From: Oopsacas minuta
Taxonomy: Eukaryota > Porifera > Hexactinellida > Lyssacinosida > Leucopsacidae
Direction: 5' to 3'
Assembly: GCA_024704765.1 (NCBI GenBank)
Contig: JAKMXF010000066.1
Location: 1,299,883-1,363,882 of the forward strand
DNA length: 64,000 nt
Positions 15,001-24,922 of the stretch are shown in pieces (position 1 is the stretch's first letter; each line of letters starts with the position of its first letter). The notes beneath the pieces are model-generated. The model ran no database searches and had not been told where the DNA came from. It was given only the letters and a program-made list of their open reading frames with translations. Position numbers and translations under genes: made by a program.

Positions 15001-15763
15001 GGATTATCAATGAATTACTGAATATAGAAAACATTTCAGATATTTTAGACTTAATTGAAGTCGTAATTGGATTTGCAGGATCTGCAGGCGGCTTTCCTAA
15101 CCACAAAATCATATCATATCTTCATGATGTACTCAAATACCCTGTAGGTCAGCATCTCCAGAGTGACGCGGTTAGATAGCATTATTGGGTTAGTTATATG
15201 GATGGTTAATTCATATTTCTTCTTTAGGCTAATAGTCATTGCTGCATGAAGCATTTGGTATGGCTTTGGCAGAATATTTCAGTTGCAAAAGCCATACTCT
15301 TCGTGCAACACAATCAAGTAAGCTTTATTAGGTATATGTGAATTTTTCCGGTGTATTTATACGTGTATTTTATTTTGATGTTAGCATCCATTCGCAAAAT
15401 TATCAGAACATTTTTATACTCAGCTAAGCTTAGAACAAAATCGAGAGTTCAAAACTAAACTGAACTTATTACCCCTCAAAGAGATCCTCTTCGCGATTCA
15501 TGACTTTGTAATTTTCTTTTTGAGAAATTTGGATGTTACTCAAGCACAGTATCCGTGAGTTATACGAAATTAATGCTGAAATAAACATGATTAATCAATA
15601 CATTATCTATGCTATATTTACTAGATTATATGACTGTTATACAGAATATTTCAAATTAGAGTTTGGGAAAGATCCAGAATTCTTTCCTTCCAAGATATTT
15701 ACTGAAGATATATTGGTATCTCATACTATCCATATATGGACAATTTTAGCCCAAGAAGTGTGA
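1..15763 (+). CDS. RNF213-like: RNF213-like AAA+/RING/RZ-finger E3 ubiquitin ligase, 5'-partial
   Basis: Giant E3 ubiquitin ligase of the RNF213 (mysterin) family: a dynein-like AAA+ motor core followed by an E3 module, acting in the cytosol. The frame is open from base 2, so the true start lies upstream. About 4,045 residues are visible; human RNF213 has about 5,200. Proposed exons, with phases consistent throughout: 1-7030, 7495-7663, 8231-8686, 8952-9118, 9179-9615, 9689-9788, 9863-9963, 10038-10215, 10332-10627, 10708-10807, 10860-11330, 11386-11517, 11576-11582, 11628-11680, 11734-12120, 12184-12341, 12833-13101, 13159-13324, 13406-13701, 13749-14037, 14107-14386, 14973-15170, 15228-15317, 15385-15554, 15625-15763 (TGA). 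Weakest points are the donor at 10216 and the 7-nt exon at 11576. Introns are mostly 45-120 bp. The long ones (7031-7494, 12342-12832, 14387-14972) hold repeats; 7664-8230 shows nothing clear. Family assignment is firm, exact splicing less so. Confidence 0.88.
2650..5240 (+). other. AAA+ motor core of the RNF213-like protein
   Basis: Three P-loop-like motifs lie in order inside the single 7-kb exon: GAGKS at about 2663-2677, a canonical GETGCGKT at about 3887-3910 with Walker B LFFDEAN at about 4075-4098, and GKPGSSKS at about 4904-4927 with an acidic Walker B-like VLEEVGL at about 5124-5150. The second and third sets match the two ATP-binding AAA units known in RNF213. Assigning unit numbers (AAA2, AAA3, AAA4) is inference from order. 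The third P-loop has serine in place of the usual threonine after lysine, which is common in this family. Confidence 0.85.
7209..7462. mobile_element. hAT-type MITE in an RNF213-like intron
   Basis: Terminal inverted repeats cagaggggtcagatgg (left) and, read inward from the right, cagaggggacggatgg. The flanks gttgtaat (7201-7208) and gttataat (7463-7470) look like an 8-bp target duplication with one change, as expected for hAT transposition. No transposase reading frame is inside, so it is non-autonomous. It contains internal direct copies of an atggattgcaaatccatgg-like palindrome near 7396-7443. Confidence 0.7.
8687..8951. other. RNF213-like intron with a short hairpin
   Basis: Intron between phase-1 exons. 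It contains a compact hairpin at about 8748-8768 with arms gcagctcc/ggagctgc and a 5-nt loop, next to a GC-richer stretch with repeated tccgtcc. It looks like the end of an old repeat. No second end was identified. Confidence 0.4.
10038..10215 (+). other. RING-finger exon of the RNF213-like gene
   Basis: This exon encodes a C3HC4 RING: CLKC, then CFHFRCRTC (C-x-H-x2-C-x2-C), then CPEC, roughly nt 10057-10175. It starts in phase 2 after acceptor ttaatag. The obvious donor at 10230 breaks the frame of the next exon. A donor at 10216 (gtaaag) keeps it, so I end the exon at 10215. In RNF213 the RING lies after the AAA core, as here. Confidence 0.85.
12061..12300 (+). other. RZ-type zinc finger, split by an intron
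   Basis: The RZ finger (shared with ZNFX1, and catalytic for lipid-A/ester-type ubiquitylation in RNF213) reads WYECPNGHSYFIGE at about 12079-12120, then CGKPWTAYSCPECGITIGG at 12184-12240. A 63-bp intron (12121-12183) falls between the two halves. The C-x3-GH-x-Y...C...C-x2-C spacing and the flanking G-rich end are the family signature. The Cys and His thought to matter for non-lysine ubiquitylation are present. Confidence 0.88.
12383..12800. repeat. MITE-like repeat in an RNF213-like intron
   Basis: Left end cagtagatgccggatataag. The right end read inward is ctgtgaatgccgcgccggttataag, so the ends are imperfectly inverted. Inside, the unit ccggttataagaacatgcc recurs in both orientations (near 12488, 12560, 12737, 12772). 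No clean target duplication was seen, so the limits are approximate. It makes up most of this intron. The true acceptor is taken to be the pyrimidine-rich site ending at 12832, just after the repeat. Confidence 0.6.
14387..14972. repeat. Repeat-filled intron of the RNF213-like gene
   Basis: One of the longer introns of the gene. It contains three spaced copies of a ctaggcgtatg-like motif (14525-14675) and a small inverted-repeat unit at about 14731-14830 (arms acctccgagatacggca / tgccgtatcttggaggg). A second gaggtttacctctata-like arm lies near 14857. It appears to be a pile-up of old MITEs. No coding sequence was seen. Confidence 0.5.
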
Positions 15764-15966
15764 TTAACCTATTTTTATATTTTTCTTATCCCAAACTGCA
15801 AATGCTATTAGACAATGGATTATTCTAATTTTATTCTGATTGCTGCTATTATATTATTCTGATACTATGTACAACGTTTTAAATGTTTTCGGTCGCCAGA
15901 ACGTGTTAAAACTTTCAATATGTGTGCATACTTAGCAATAAATTGATATATATTTATACATATATA

Positions 15967-17627
15967 ATGGCCACCAACAATCAAAGTGAACTTGACTTAC
16001 AAGACTATACACAAATAGCAACTCTATTGGAGTTAACAGATCAAATTCGTAAGAAACGCAAGATAAAAATTGTATTAGAAAATAGACAATTAGTTCTGAT
16101 TAATGACAATGGCAAACTATACTGTTTGGATGAGTTCTGTTATCATGCTGGAGGACCGTTATCACTTGGTAAGTTATTTGAGGTATATCTTTAAATATTT
16201 ATTTATGATTGAAGATGATCGGCGGTAGCAATTTTTGTTCTTCTGACCAATGTGAAAAAGGATATTTTTCTGAAAATATTCCGGCTGTATTGCTTTTGAT
16301 TGAAATAAATATTGAGGGATCCGAGTTTCTACTATATTTGGTAATACAGCGGAAGCGGCTTAATCGGGACAGCTCGGGAGTCAATGTTTAGTCCCGATTA
16401 ATCCATTATGATGTATTTAAGTATTCAAAACTTGTTTTCGTGGTCTCAGATCACAACCAGAAATATCTTATTGCACTACTACTAAATCCTAATTTTTATG
16501 GGGAGTGACAAAAGTTAGTATTCTTGGTTTGTAAATTGTAGTCTACTCGGTGTTGTATTGTTATGGTTGTAGAATATTCAAATAGTTAGTTTTAAAAACA
16601 AACCATATACAATGATTCTGAATAAATATACAATTGTAATTGGGATGAAATCTCAATTAAGTGAATATAATTTCTAATTCGGTTGATCGGGATAAGAGAT
16701 CCGATTAGCCGATTCGATATCCCAATTATCCGACGATTTTGCTATGTAAAAAATCTGTTGCCCCGTTTAAACGGATATCCCGATTAAGCGGCTTCCACTG
16801 TAACTAATAACCTAATTATATACATAATACATATATATACACTCCCTGGCCAAAAGTATTGGAACATCATGTCACTAATGACACATGTGGCATATGGAAC
16901 TTTGTGAAAATATATGTATTGAATAGTCTGTGGATATATCAGAAAAGGCGATTGTAATAATAAAATTAATGATAGAATTAAGTTCACAAATGTTTGAATC
17001 TATCTTCAGCCTAAACAACTAAAGTCAAATGCATATTTGTGCCAAGTGTCAATTGTGGCCGAGTGTTCCAATACTTTTGGCCAGGGAGTGTAGTCCATAC
17101 TTTCCAACCTGAGTGAAGAGAAAAGCGGGACGTAGCATATTTGTATTAAACTGGACAACAAAAAGCTGGACATCAAGGTTTTTGACAAGTTTTGGCTGGA
17201 CATTAGCCTCATTGCCCCTCAACATATGTCCAAGAAAGCGGGGCGTCCCGCCAAAAACGGGACAGTTGGCAAGTATGATAGTTAGGTGCGCATATTATAA
17301 ACAATTATCCAACTAGGAGATATAGAAGATTATAACGGAACACGCTGCATTACTTGTCCATGGCATAGAAACAAGATAGAATTGGATACAGGAGATAATT
17401 TATACACAACTATTGATCCCTTTACAAGGCAAACAAAGCCTGGCAGAAAAAAGTTCAAACAACGAACTCATAAAGTTGTGGTTAATGGAGAAGGAGTATT
17501 TGTGAAACTTTCAACAAAATATGGGAATCAAAATGAGTTTGAGAGTGATTTCTACTACCAACAAGAAACACAACAAGCTCTGAATCAAAAGTTAGAAGAT
17601 GAATTGCAACTTTCGAAGCAGAAATGA
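15967..17627 (+). CDS. RFESD: Rieske [2Fe-2S] domain protein, RFESD-like
   Basis: Small Rieske-fold iron-sulphur protein, 170 residues from exons 15967-16168 and 17317-17627. The joint falls in a glycine codon, with donor gtaagt and acceptor aactag. Cluster ligands are Cys58-x-His60 in the sequence CYHAGGPL, and Cys81-x2-His84 in CPWH. The following QRTHKVVV stretch resembles animal RFESD (human about 157 residues). There is no signal peptide or membrane segment, so it is probably cytosolic. Its electron-transfer partner is unknown. The C-terminal 40 residues are Gln/Glu-rich and probably helical. It starts about 200 bp after the RNF213-like stop on the same strand. The 1,148-bp intron is almost wholly transposon-derived. 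Confidence 0.87.
16347..16800. mobile_element. pogo/Tigger-type MITE in the RFESD intron
   Basis: The ends are cagcggaagcggcttaatcg (left) and, inward from the right, cagtggaagccgcttaatcg. TA sits on both sides (16345-16346 and 16801-16802). The 454-bp interior has no transposase frame. The 'cttaatcggg' terminal motif is shared with the element at 21887-22392, so the two belong to one broad family. Confidence 0.78.
16840..17090. mobile_element. Tc1/mariner-type MITE with near-perfect long TIRs
   Basis: A 251-bp element with terminal inverted repeats of about 27 bp that are identical, beginning cactccctggccaaaagtat. TA dinucleotides flank both sides (16838-16839, 17091-17092). The 'ggccaaaagtattgg' core is typical of Tc1-like ends. 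The lack of TIR mismatches suggests a fairly recent insertion. No transposase is encoded. Confidence 0.85.
17096..17277. repeat. Short inverted-repeat element, 'catactt-ccaac' ends
   Basis: Left end catactttccaacctg. Right end read inward is catacttgccaactgtcccg. The interior contains gcgggac/gtcccgcc motifs. It abuts the Tc1-type MITE immediately to its left. No matching target duplication was found. The same right-end motif (gggacagttggcaagga) reappears alone at about 43976-43990. Confidence 0.55.
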
Positions 17628-18776
17628 TTTTTAATGTTCAAACCTTTTTGCTCTTGATGTTAAATATCAATAATTATTACTTAAAGGCACATATGTTTGT
17701 GTGCTAAGCTATGCCAGATATCGATATTTCCTCTGTTATAAAACAAGTATAGTATTATAAGCAAAACATGTTTTGGAGTGTCGCTCTACACTAATTTTTT
17801 GAATATTTACATAGTGGATATAAGTGATGCTGATCAATTCGTGAATGAGCCTATTTCGCATTTGGGCTGTAACACTGGTGAAAGTCCCATAATTTGAAGA
17901 AAAGTGAGCGAAATGAGCTGTTTCTAAAATATAGAAACTACATACAATTACTTCGGTCGACACGTCCACCCTAGTCCAAAATCCTAAAAGAATTGTGAGA
18001 ACTTATGTGTAGTAGACTATGAAAGTATTTATCTATCCTTTGGGTACATATTTCAAAGTAAATTATACTCAATTAATCAAAACAAATTTTGACTTATGTC
18101 CTCTCAATTTTAATACTGGCTCACTACGTAATAATCAGTACAGGTAGTGTAAATTATTCATTAATAATAATATAATACTTTCAAAACCAGCATACATTTT
18201 TAAACTTAAAACGCTTACGGTGAAATATAGATATTATATCTTAATTTGTAGTTAAGTAATTTAGGTGCATATCTGTTACCTGGGAGTACACGTGTGATGA
18301 GGAAAGAGATATAGATGAAGACAGTTAGGCTATACATGGCATCAATATAATCCAGGATACTTCATAATCTCACATCTGAATAATCTCTGCGGACACGATA
18401 AGAATATATTCAAGGTAAATACATATACAATATAATTAATTTGATGAAGATAAATATGGGGCGGATTCAGTTAACTGGTTAGCCGCTTAACCAGGAGACT
18501 TTACAAAGAATGGTAATTTACTCCGGTTGGTTAAATAACCTGAAATGCAGGTTCAAAAGTATTCTAGCTGTCTCCGCCGTATGTGGAACCTATTTATTGT
18601 AGAATTTGTAACGATAAACGCAATTCTTCATGATCAAAGAGAATATAATCAATGGCCTGGAAATTATTTTGGCAATTCTTTGCTTGGCTTGCCTGATGTA
18701 TAGTAGGCCATTGTCTACTATATTTCAAATCAAAATATTAGAATTGATTTTACAGTACTGATAGCTGCTGCCTGTC
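17628..18776. other. Intergenic stretch, no gene seen
   Basis: AT-rich spacer between the Rieske and esterase genes. Open frames on either strand are short and lack family resemblance or splice-compatible partners. A weak inverted motif with ggttagccgcttaacc near 18476-18492 may be the remains of a MITE. Nothing else is supported. Confidence 0.5.
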
Positions 18777-18784
18777 TATAAAAG
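18777..18784 (+). promoter_or_regulatory. Candidate TATA box of the carboxylesterase gene
   Basis: TATAAAAG lies 40 bp before the ATG at 18824. It would give a very short 5' UTR of about 15-20 nt. This is a consensus match in the right place, with no other evidence. Confidence 0.45.
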
Positions 18785-18823
18785 CCATTTGATTCTCTCT
18801 CATTATAGGATAGGAAATCTAAA

Positions 18824-21312
18824 ATGACATCATTACTGTTTCTGCTACTGGTCTGTTCTATCATAAGAGTTCATACACAATCAGTGGGTGATAGTATTAC
18901 AATAGATCTACCATTTGGATCTGTAAAGGGATATTCTAACGGAGATTCTTGGGAGTTCTACGGAATACCATTCGCAGCTCCTCCAGTAGGAAATCTACGC
19001 TGGCAGCCTCCTTCAAATTTTACTCCTTGGAGTGGATCTACACTTGATGCTAAAGACCCACCACCTGCCTGTATTCAAAAGTGCGAATTTGGAATAATTG
19101 GTTGTGCTGCCAATATGAGTGAGGATTGTCTCTACCTAAATATATTCATACCAATCTCCTGGAGACCAGGATCAATTAGGAGCTACGATATACTGCTATT
19201 TATATATGGAGGAGGATTTCATGAAGGAACTTCAGGCTGTTTGCTCTACGACTCCAGGTCTGTACTTAGTAATTCTTAAGATATAATTTGGAGAAAATGT
19301 GGTAACAAGCATACGAATAGCACAAATAAACAGATGAAAGAGCATGTAACCTGTTTAATAAACAGCATAACTGGAAAATTATTTGAGGTTCTTCCATTGA
19401 CTTGTAGTTGTCTATTTGTTATTTATACTACCTTCTAGGTTTCTTGCAAACTTCACTGATACCATCATTGTCACTTTCAACTATCGCGTTGGGGCGCTAG
19501 GTTTCCTTAGAATTCCATTATTTGATATCTATGGGAACATGGGTTTTGTAGATCAGCGTATGGCAATGCAATGGGTTAAGGACTATATTTCATATTTCGG
19601 AGGAAGAGGAAAAACAACTTTGTTTGGACAGAGTGCAGGAGCTATTTCTATTGGGGCTCATGTCGCATCGCCTCTATCCAAAGGACTCTTCGATAATATT
19701 ATTTTGGAAAGTGACGGCTGGACAGTTCCATTTCGAGATACATTCAATGCAGAATTATTAGCGGCTGAATACAGTGTGGTAAGAAATGTAGTTTAGAATA
19801 GTAACGTCGTAAGATTATTCAGAAAATGGTCTAGTGAAAATACTATATCATATAGTGAGTAGAATTTTCCTGTGACAACTTGATATTCTATTTCCAAGTC
19901 GAAATGACGTCATCTCATTTCTTACTTAACAATTTTGTTAAGAAAGGCTCATATGAATTGACTATTTATTCAGTATTTAAAACTCTGTCAAGAGTCAATT
20001 CATACATTTACGCTTACAGAACTTATTCCTTGGGATCTAGGGCTATTTTCATGCAAAATATCAAAATTTGTTATGATAATATATACACTCTCCAGAGTTA
20101 TCGTTGCAACCATGGATGGCACATTTTTGCTGACATTCATCAATAACTTGACAATCTTTAATGTTATAGCCCAATAGTCGTGGAAACATGTAGTATATAC
20201 CCGATTTCTCATATCCTGATAATACATTCTGAAACGATATCTCTGTATGTGAGAGTCTTTTTTTCATAGAACAATATCACAAGTTACTCTTATTCTAATT
20301 GTAATTGAATTTATTGGAGTTGATGTGAAATATTTATTAGATATTTCATAATTTCCTATAGAAGCTGGACTGTTTTACCAAAAGCTGTTTTCACAGTAGA
20401 ACAGCTGATGAAATACTTGCAGCTCAACTTCCGATTATCCCAATTGCATTTTCATTCAACATACTGATTGACTTCGTTCCATGGTCTCCTATTATAGACA
20501 ACATAAATTTAATGAATCAACCATATGCAGTTGTAATTGAGATGGCGAAAAATGGAACATTACCTCCTGCTATTATGGGCACAACGACAGATGAAGGGTA
20601 TCTCTTCATGGAACCAATTGAAAGAGAATCACCTATCAAGGGTAAGTTATTCTACGATGCAGTTATGCTTGCAACATTTCTAGAGGATTCTGTATCAGTA
20701 AACGATCAATACAACTCATTTTATGGAGCTACAGATAATTATTTACAAAGATTATCACAGATAATAGGAGATTATCTATTCGGTTGTTCCACAAGGAGTA
20801 TTTTAAATGCAATCTCAAGTGCTGGACAAAAAGATGTATGGAAGTATATATGGGACAGAACTATAACGTATAATGCTTCAGATAATATATGTTATAACAG
20901 AGCATGTCACGGAGCAGAACTCTTCTATGTCTTTGGTGCTGTGAGTCTATGGGGTCAACAGTTCACTCCTAATGACTTGAACTTGTCCAGACAGGTACAG
21001 ACATACTGGGGGAACATGGCAAAGAGCAATGACCCTAATATTGGGCCAGTTGGAACAGGATTGTATCCAGCCTGGCCTAGATATGACGTAAGAACTGGAG
21101 CACAGATGTTCTTTGAAGACCCAATTGGTAGACTATCGTTCAATTTCAGTAATGGTATATGTGATCATCTAGACACCATAGGGTATGATAGGTCAAATGT
21201 ATTCGGAAACTCATCAGTCGTTAGCAGTTCTATACTGCTCATGGCTGTAGGTGAGTTAGTATTGACATCATCATTCTATATACACCCGAATTACAAACCA
21301 AATGCAGGTTGA
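18824..21312 (+). CDS. Secreted type-B carboxylesterase
   Basis: Alpha/beta-hydrolase of the carboxylesterase/cholinesterase family, 574 residues from exons 18824-19257, 19439-19778 and 20362-21312. All joints keep phase (R codon split, then phase 0). An N-terminal signal peptide (MTSLLFLLLVCSIIRVHTQS) sends it to the secretory pathway. The oxyanion GGGF loop is in exon 1. The nucleophile is Ser at about 210 in GQSAG (GESAG is commoner). The acid is Glu at about 336 in TTTDEG, and His at about 441 is in ACHGAELFYVFG. The triad is therefore complete and an active esterase is likely; the substrate cannot be told. The C-terminus has a hydrophobic stretch (SSSILLMAVGELVLTSSFYI) that may be a membrane or GPI-type anchor. 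Intron 2 (583 bp) holds no recognisable gene. Confidence 0.9.
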
Positions 21313-21886
21313 TTCCGAATATGAAATAATAACACTGAGTGATGTTAGGGTCCTCAAATCGATCCAAACTAGTATACCGCTATTTTAAATTAAAACTAGT
21401 ATTGGCACTCTTTAGGATGTCCTATGCATTTATACGTAGTAATTCTCTCCCTAAAGGGATTGAACTAGGCAGTTGGATTAACTTGAACACTATTTACCTT
21501 TTTCACATTAATGACTAAATCCACTGTATGATTATTGCTTGCCCACAAGCTGTAGCCGTGACGTGACCTACGTAGGTCGCGCTGTAGCATATCTCCATGT
21601 TATCATCGCCTAGACACTAGGTTAACTTTTATAAAAATAATTCAATAATTATGAGTTTTCTTCTATTCTTGTAGCTCTTGTGATGATTTGTTTCATCAGT
21701 TAAGCACTCATCCTACTAACTTTAGTATGCTTGTATTATCCTTTGTATCTCTGTTATATGCTATATTGTATTAATAACTCAGTATTATGTATACTTTCAT
21801 ATCTACCTTAAAGATTCTTATCTTGTTATTAATTTATTTGCTATCATTTGCATTTTTAAGGCAAATCACATTTTAATACAAGTATA

Positions 21887-22392
21887 CAGTCAACTCCGCT
21901 TAATCGGGATACATCGGTTCCAGCACTTTTCCCCCATTAAGCGGAGATTTTCTAATAATGATACTAACGAGCATCACTTTTCTATTTTTTCAGTCCCAGA
22001 GTCCCTAAAGCAAGTTAACTACACTATTGTTGAGTAATGCCCACCCAGAGTACAAACTTTAAAATTTTTCGATTCGTTTAGTGTCTTCCGTGAATCAATG
22101 TTGATAATAATCACTAGCAAATAGATTTATATTTGGGCATATCATTCCCAAATTTAGCCTATACTTATCCAAATTTTGTCCAAGTAAGAAGCTTATTAGA
22201 ATTTCCTAAATCAACAGAAATTTCGTCTTGATTGAGTTACTATTTTTCACTCAATTACCAGATTTATCCCGATTAACCGAAAATATCTAGTATTAACTTG
22301 AATGGAGATGATTCCGATCCTGAAGATTTGTCCAATTTAAGCGGATTTTCCGATTAACAGGTCCCCAAATCCCAATTAAGCGGAGTTGACTC
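21887..22392. mobile_element. pogo/Tigger-type MITE
   Basis: A 506-bp element with left end cagtcaactccgcttaatcg and, inward from the right, gagtcaactccgcttaattg. Flanked by TA (21885-21886 and 22393-22394). Internal copies of 'aagcgga' and 'cccgatt' suggest decayed subterminal repeats. No transposase frame. The ends are related to those of the element at 16347-16800. Confidence 0.8.
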
Positions 22393-22874
22393 TATGGATT
22401 TTCCGCTGTATTATTGTATTATGATGAACACTACAGAATTTATATATTTACACAGCTCATCTAACTGTATTTAAATTTTAATTACTTCAAATCTATTAAT
22501 GTCTTCTAGAATCTAGAAATTTAATCTTTGCTCAGCGTACCCTCGAAAACATCTTGCCTCAGTTTGAGAACTATTCACTGGCATTGATTCCCCAAAGAGT
22601 GTTAAGCGCTTTATTTAACGAGCTTAGAATATCTAACTGCGTTAATATGTGGAGTCTACGTGTACATAGAGCTTGATAAAGGTATTCTGCACTCAATCAC
22701 TATTATAAGCGCTCTACAAAATCCCGTAGGAAACACTGCTCACTAATCTACCTAAATCAATATTATCTTGAATCTGTTAGATTTCTATACTTAACGACAC
22801 ATACAAAATTGTGTTTTTAGTTTCAACTTCCAAGTTAATGTGTATAATTTGATACATATTTGTTGGAGTGTAAA

Positions 22875-22912
22875 TACGAATTTGGTGTATACGCGAATAC
22901 ACCAAATTCGTA
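22875..22912. repeat. Perfect 16-bp-arm palindrome
   Basis: Arms tacgaatttggtgtat (22875-22890) and atacaccaaattcgta (22897-22912) pair perfectly across a 6-nt centre, acgcga. It may be a minimal foldback element or a cruciform-prone site. Confidence 0.7.
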
Positions 22913-24238
22913 CTAACACTGTAACACACGCTATGTATTTTCAGTTCAACAATTAAACAAAGCTTATAACATATATAAAACTGGAATTCTGATATTTTCT
23001 GATGCGTATTTCCTTTTTGTTGAGATTGATCGATCGGTCGCTATATCATACATTAACATTACACATACTTCTAATAGTATTCAATTTGTGTGCTGTAGTT
23101 CGAATATGTATTGAAAGACTATATTACGCAATCAACAGGGATGGTAAAATGCTGTTAACAACAAATCTTTCAACCCTAAAATTTTATTGACGATTCCCCA
23201 GTTCTTGTTGCACTGAGCTGTTAACAGTAAGTAATTAGCTGTTAATTAACAGCAGATTCTTGCTATAGTTATGGCCCTATGGCATATAGCAAGTGCTTGA
23301 TTACGTTATCAGATCTCTAGATCCCTGCTCGAACAGAAATGCAAATTTTACTTATAGTCTGTTTTATACATAAACTACATAAACCAATGAAAAATTCAAA
23401 TTTGCTTGTTTCAACCCTCGCAATTAATGTTAATTTCCAATCTCCTACGTATACTGATTGTTAGAAATATCTCCGCTATACTAGTAATAGCGAGGATTGC
23501 AGTCTTTTTGTCACACTGGTTTATTCAAATCGTACGCAAATGAGTGAATACATCATTCTACTAATTAATAAATCATTCTCTGAAGCTGACCTAATAGCAC
23601 AGTATAGCCTGACACAGAGGGGGATTAACCTTGTCAATTTTTCCGAAATTATTAAAATTTAACCCTTCTTTTGAAATAGATTCTCGAAATTAGCTTTATC
23701 ACTGAAATCATTGATAATTCCTTAGAAATTGATGCAATAAATTTAAAAGAATAGACCACATGCACTTTTACTTAGTACAAGCTTTGGGTACATTTTTATT
23801 TTTACTCCAAGTAAATGATACTGTAAGACAAATTCTTTCTTAGTGAATATTGTAATATATATTTAATATATCATCTCTCTCAAAAGTGGTTTAGTCTGGA
23901 TCACAATAGTGCTGTTGTATATTGCTTTTAAGATAAAACTTCAATTGAACTCCTACTCGTACAATATTTTGAAACACATATGTGCAATAGCAGCTAATAT
24001 TAAAGCACAAATTAGAATGAACTGTATTCAAGGTGCAAGATCCAGCGTAGTGGATAACAATTATAATTAAAATAGAACAAAGATTTGGAAGTTTTGATTC
24101 AATTCTGGAAGCTATTGTAAGCATTGTATGTATATATGATTAGTCCGTAATAATTGAATAGATTCTGCATTAGAGCAAACATATAAAAGAAGCGTATTAT
24201 AGAATATAATCCACACATTGAATTAGTAACTGATATAA

Positions 24239-24922
24239 ATGAATCTGCGAAATACACCAAGTCATGTCTTATCAAAGGCAGAAAATAAAACAATCAAGGA
24301 TATACTGGGAGAAAATAGAATATCTATTTGCACAACATACGCACAGATATACGTCACTTCGAAATCAGAACAGGATTGGCAGATAGTAGGTACAGGAGCT
24401 CTCTGTTTAACGCATGACTTCCAACTGAATACATTCATTCTCGTGTTGATAGATGCTGATAGAATTATATGGGAGTGTGAATTGACGAACTATGCTGACT
24501 ACATGTGGGTATCTAAAAAGTTCCATCTGTTAAAATTGGATCAGTTGATGGGAATTAATTTTATTTGCCATTTGGAAGCTCAACATTTCCAATATAAATT
24601 AGTTAGAACATTAGAATACATCAATACGACTCACCTAGCAAAAAATATTGTTAGGAAATCTGAAACACTCCCAAAGATGTCGAATACAAAATATAATACT
24701 TTGATCAAATCAGAAAATGGGTCTCGTTCTCCAATGGCTCGCGGTAGATCTTGTATCAAAAAATGTTACAGAAAGCTCGTTAACAAAACAAAATTTGAAT
24801 ACACAGAATTCACAACAGAATCAAGGTCTTCGTCTCCAACTTCTGAAGAGAAAGAGAAAATTTATCAAACTTTGTCGGATATTCGACAGTTACAAATCCG
24901 TTATTGTCCATGCCATGCATAA
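24239..24922 (+). CDS. WH1 (EVH1)-domain-only protein, copy A
   Basis: Single-exon 227-residue protein. Residues about 7-120 form a WASP-type WH1 domain: the order of ILGENRISICTTYAQIY, a W about 15 residues on, GTGALCL, an IIWECEL stretch and a LMGINFIC...EAQ block follows the WASP/N-WASP WH1 pattern. WH1 domains bind proline-rich ligands such as WIP. The tail is basic and Ser-rich, with no proline-rich region, GTPase-binding domain or VCA segment, so it cannot activate Arp2/3 as WASP does. It ends in YQTLSDI...CPCHA, shared in part with copy B. It converges with copy B about 1.8 kb away. The fold call is from pattern recognition; function is unknown. A decoy or regulator of WIP-type partners is only inference. 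Confidence 0.72.
   Translation: MNLRNTPSHVLSKAENKTIKDILGENRISICTTYAQIYVTSKSEQDWQIVGTGALCLTHDFQLNTFILVLIDADRIIWECELTNYADYMWVSKKFHLLKLDQLMGINFICHLEAQHFQYKLVRTLEYINTTHLAKNIVRKSETLPKMSNTKYNTLIKSENGSRSPMARGRSCIKKCYRKLVNKTKFEYTEFTTESRSSSPTSEEKEKIYQTLSDIRQLQIRYCPCHA

Larger units (their letters stand above)
21313..24238. other. Intergenic region with MITEs, no gene seen
   Basis: A 2.9-kb AT-rich spacer. Apart from the pogo-type MITE at 21887-22392 and the perfect palindrome at 22875-22912, I see no gene. The longest open frames (for example 23002-23190) have no signal of a real protein. Confidence 0.5.

Noticed and set aside
19880-20146. 88-codon frame in the esterase gene
   Set aside because: It lies inside intron 2. 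Exons 19439-19778 and 20362-21312 join in phase without it, and the peptide has no esterase similarity.
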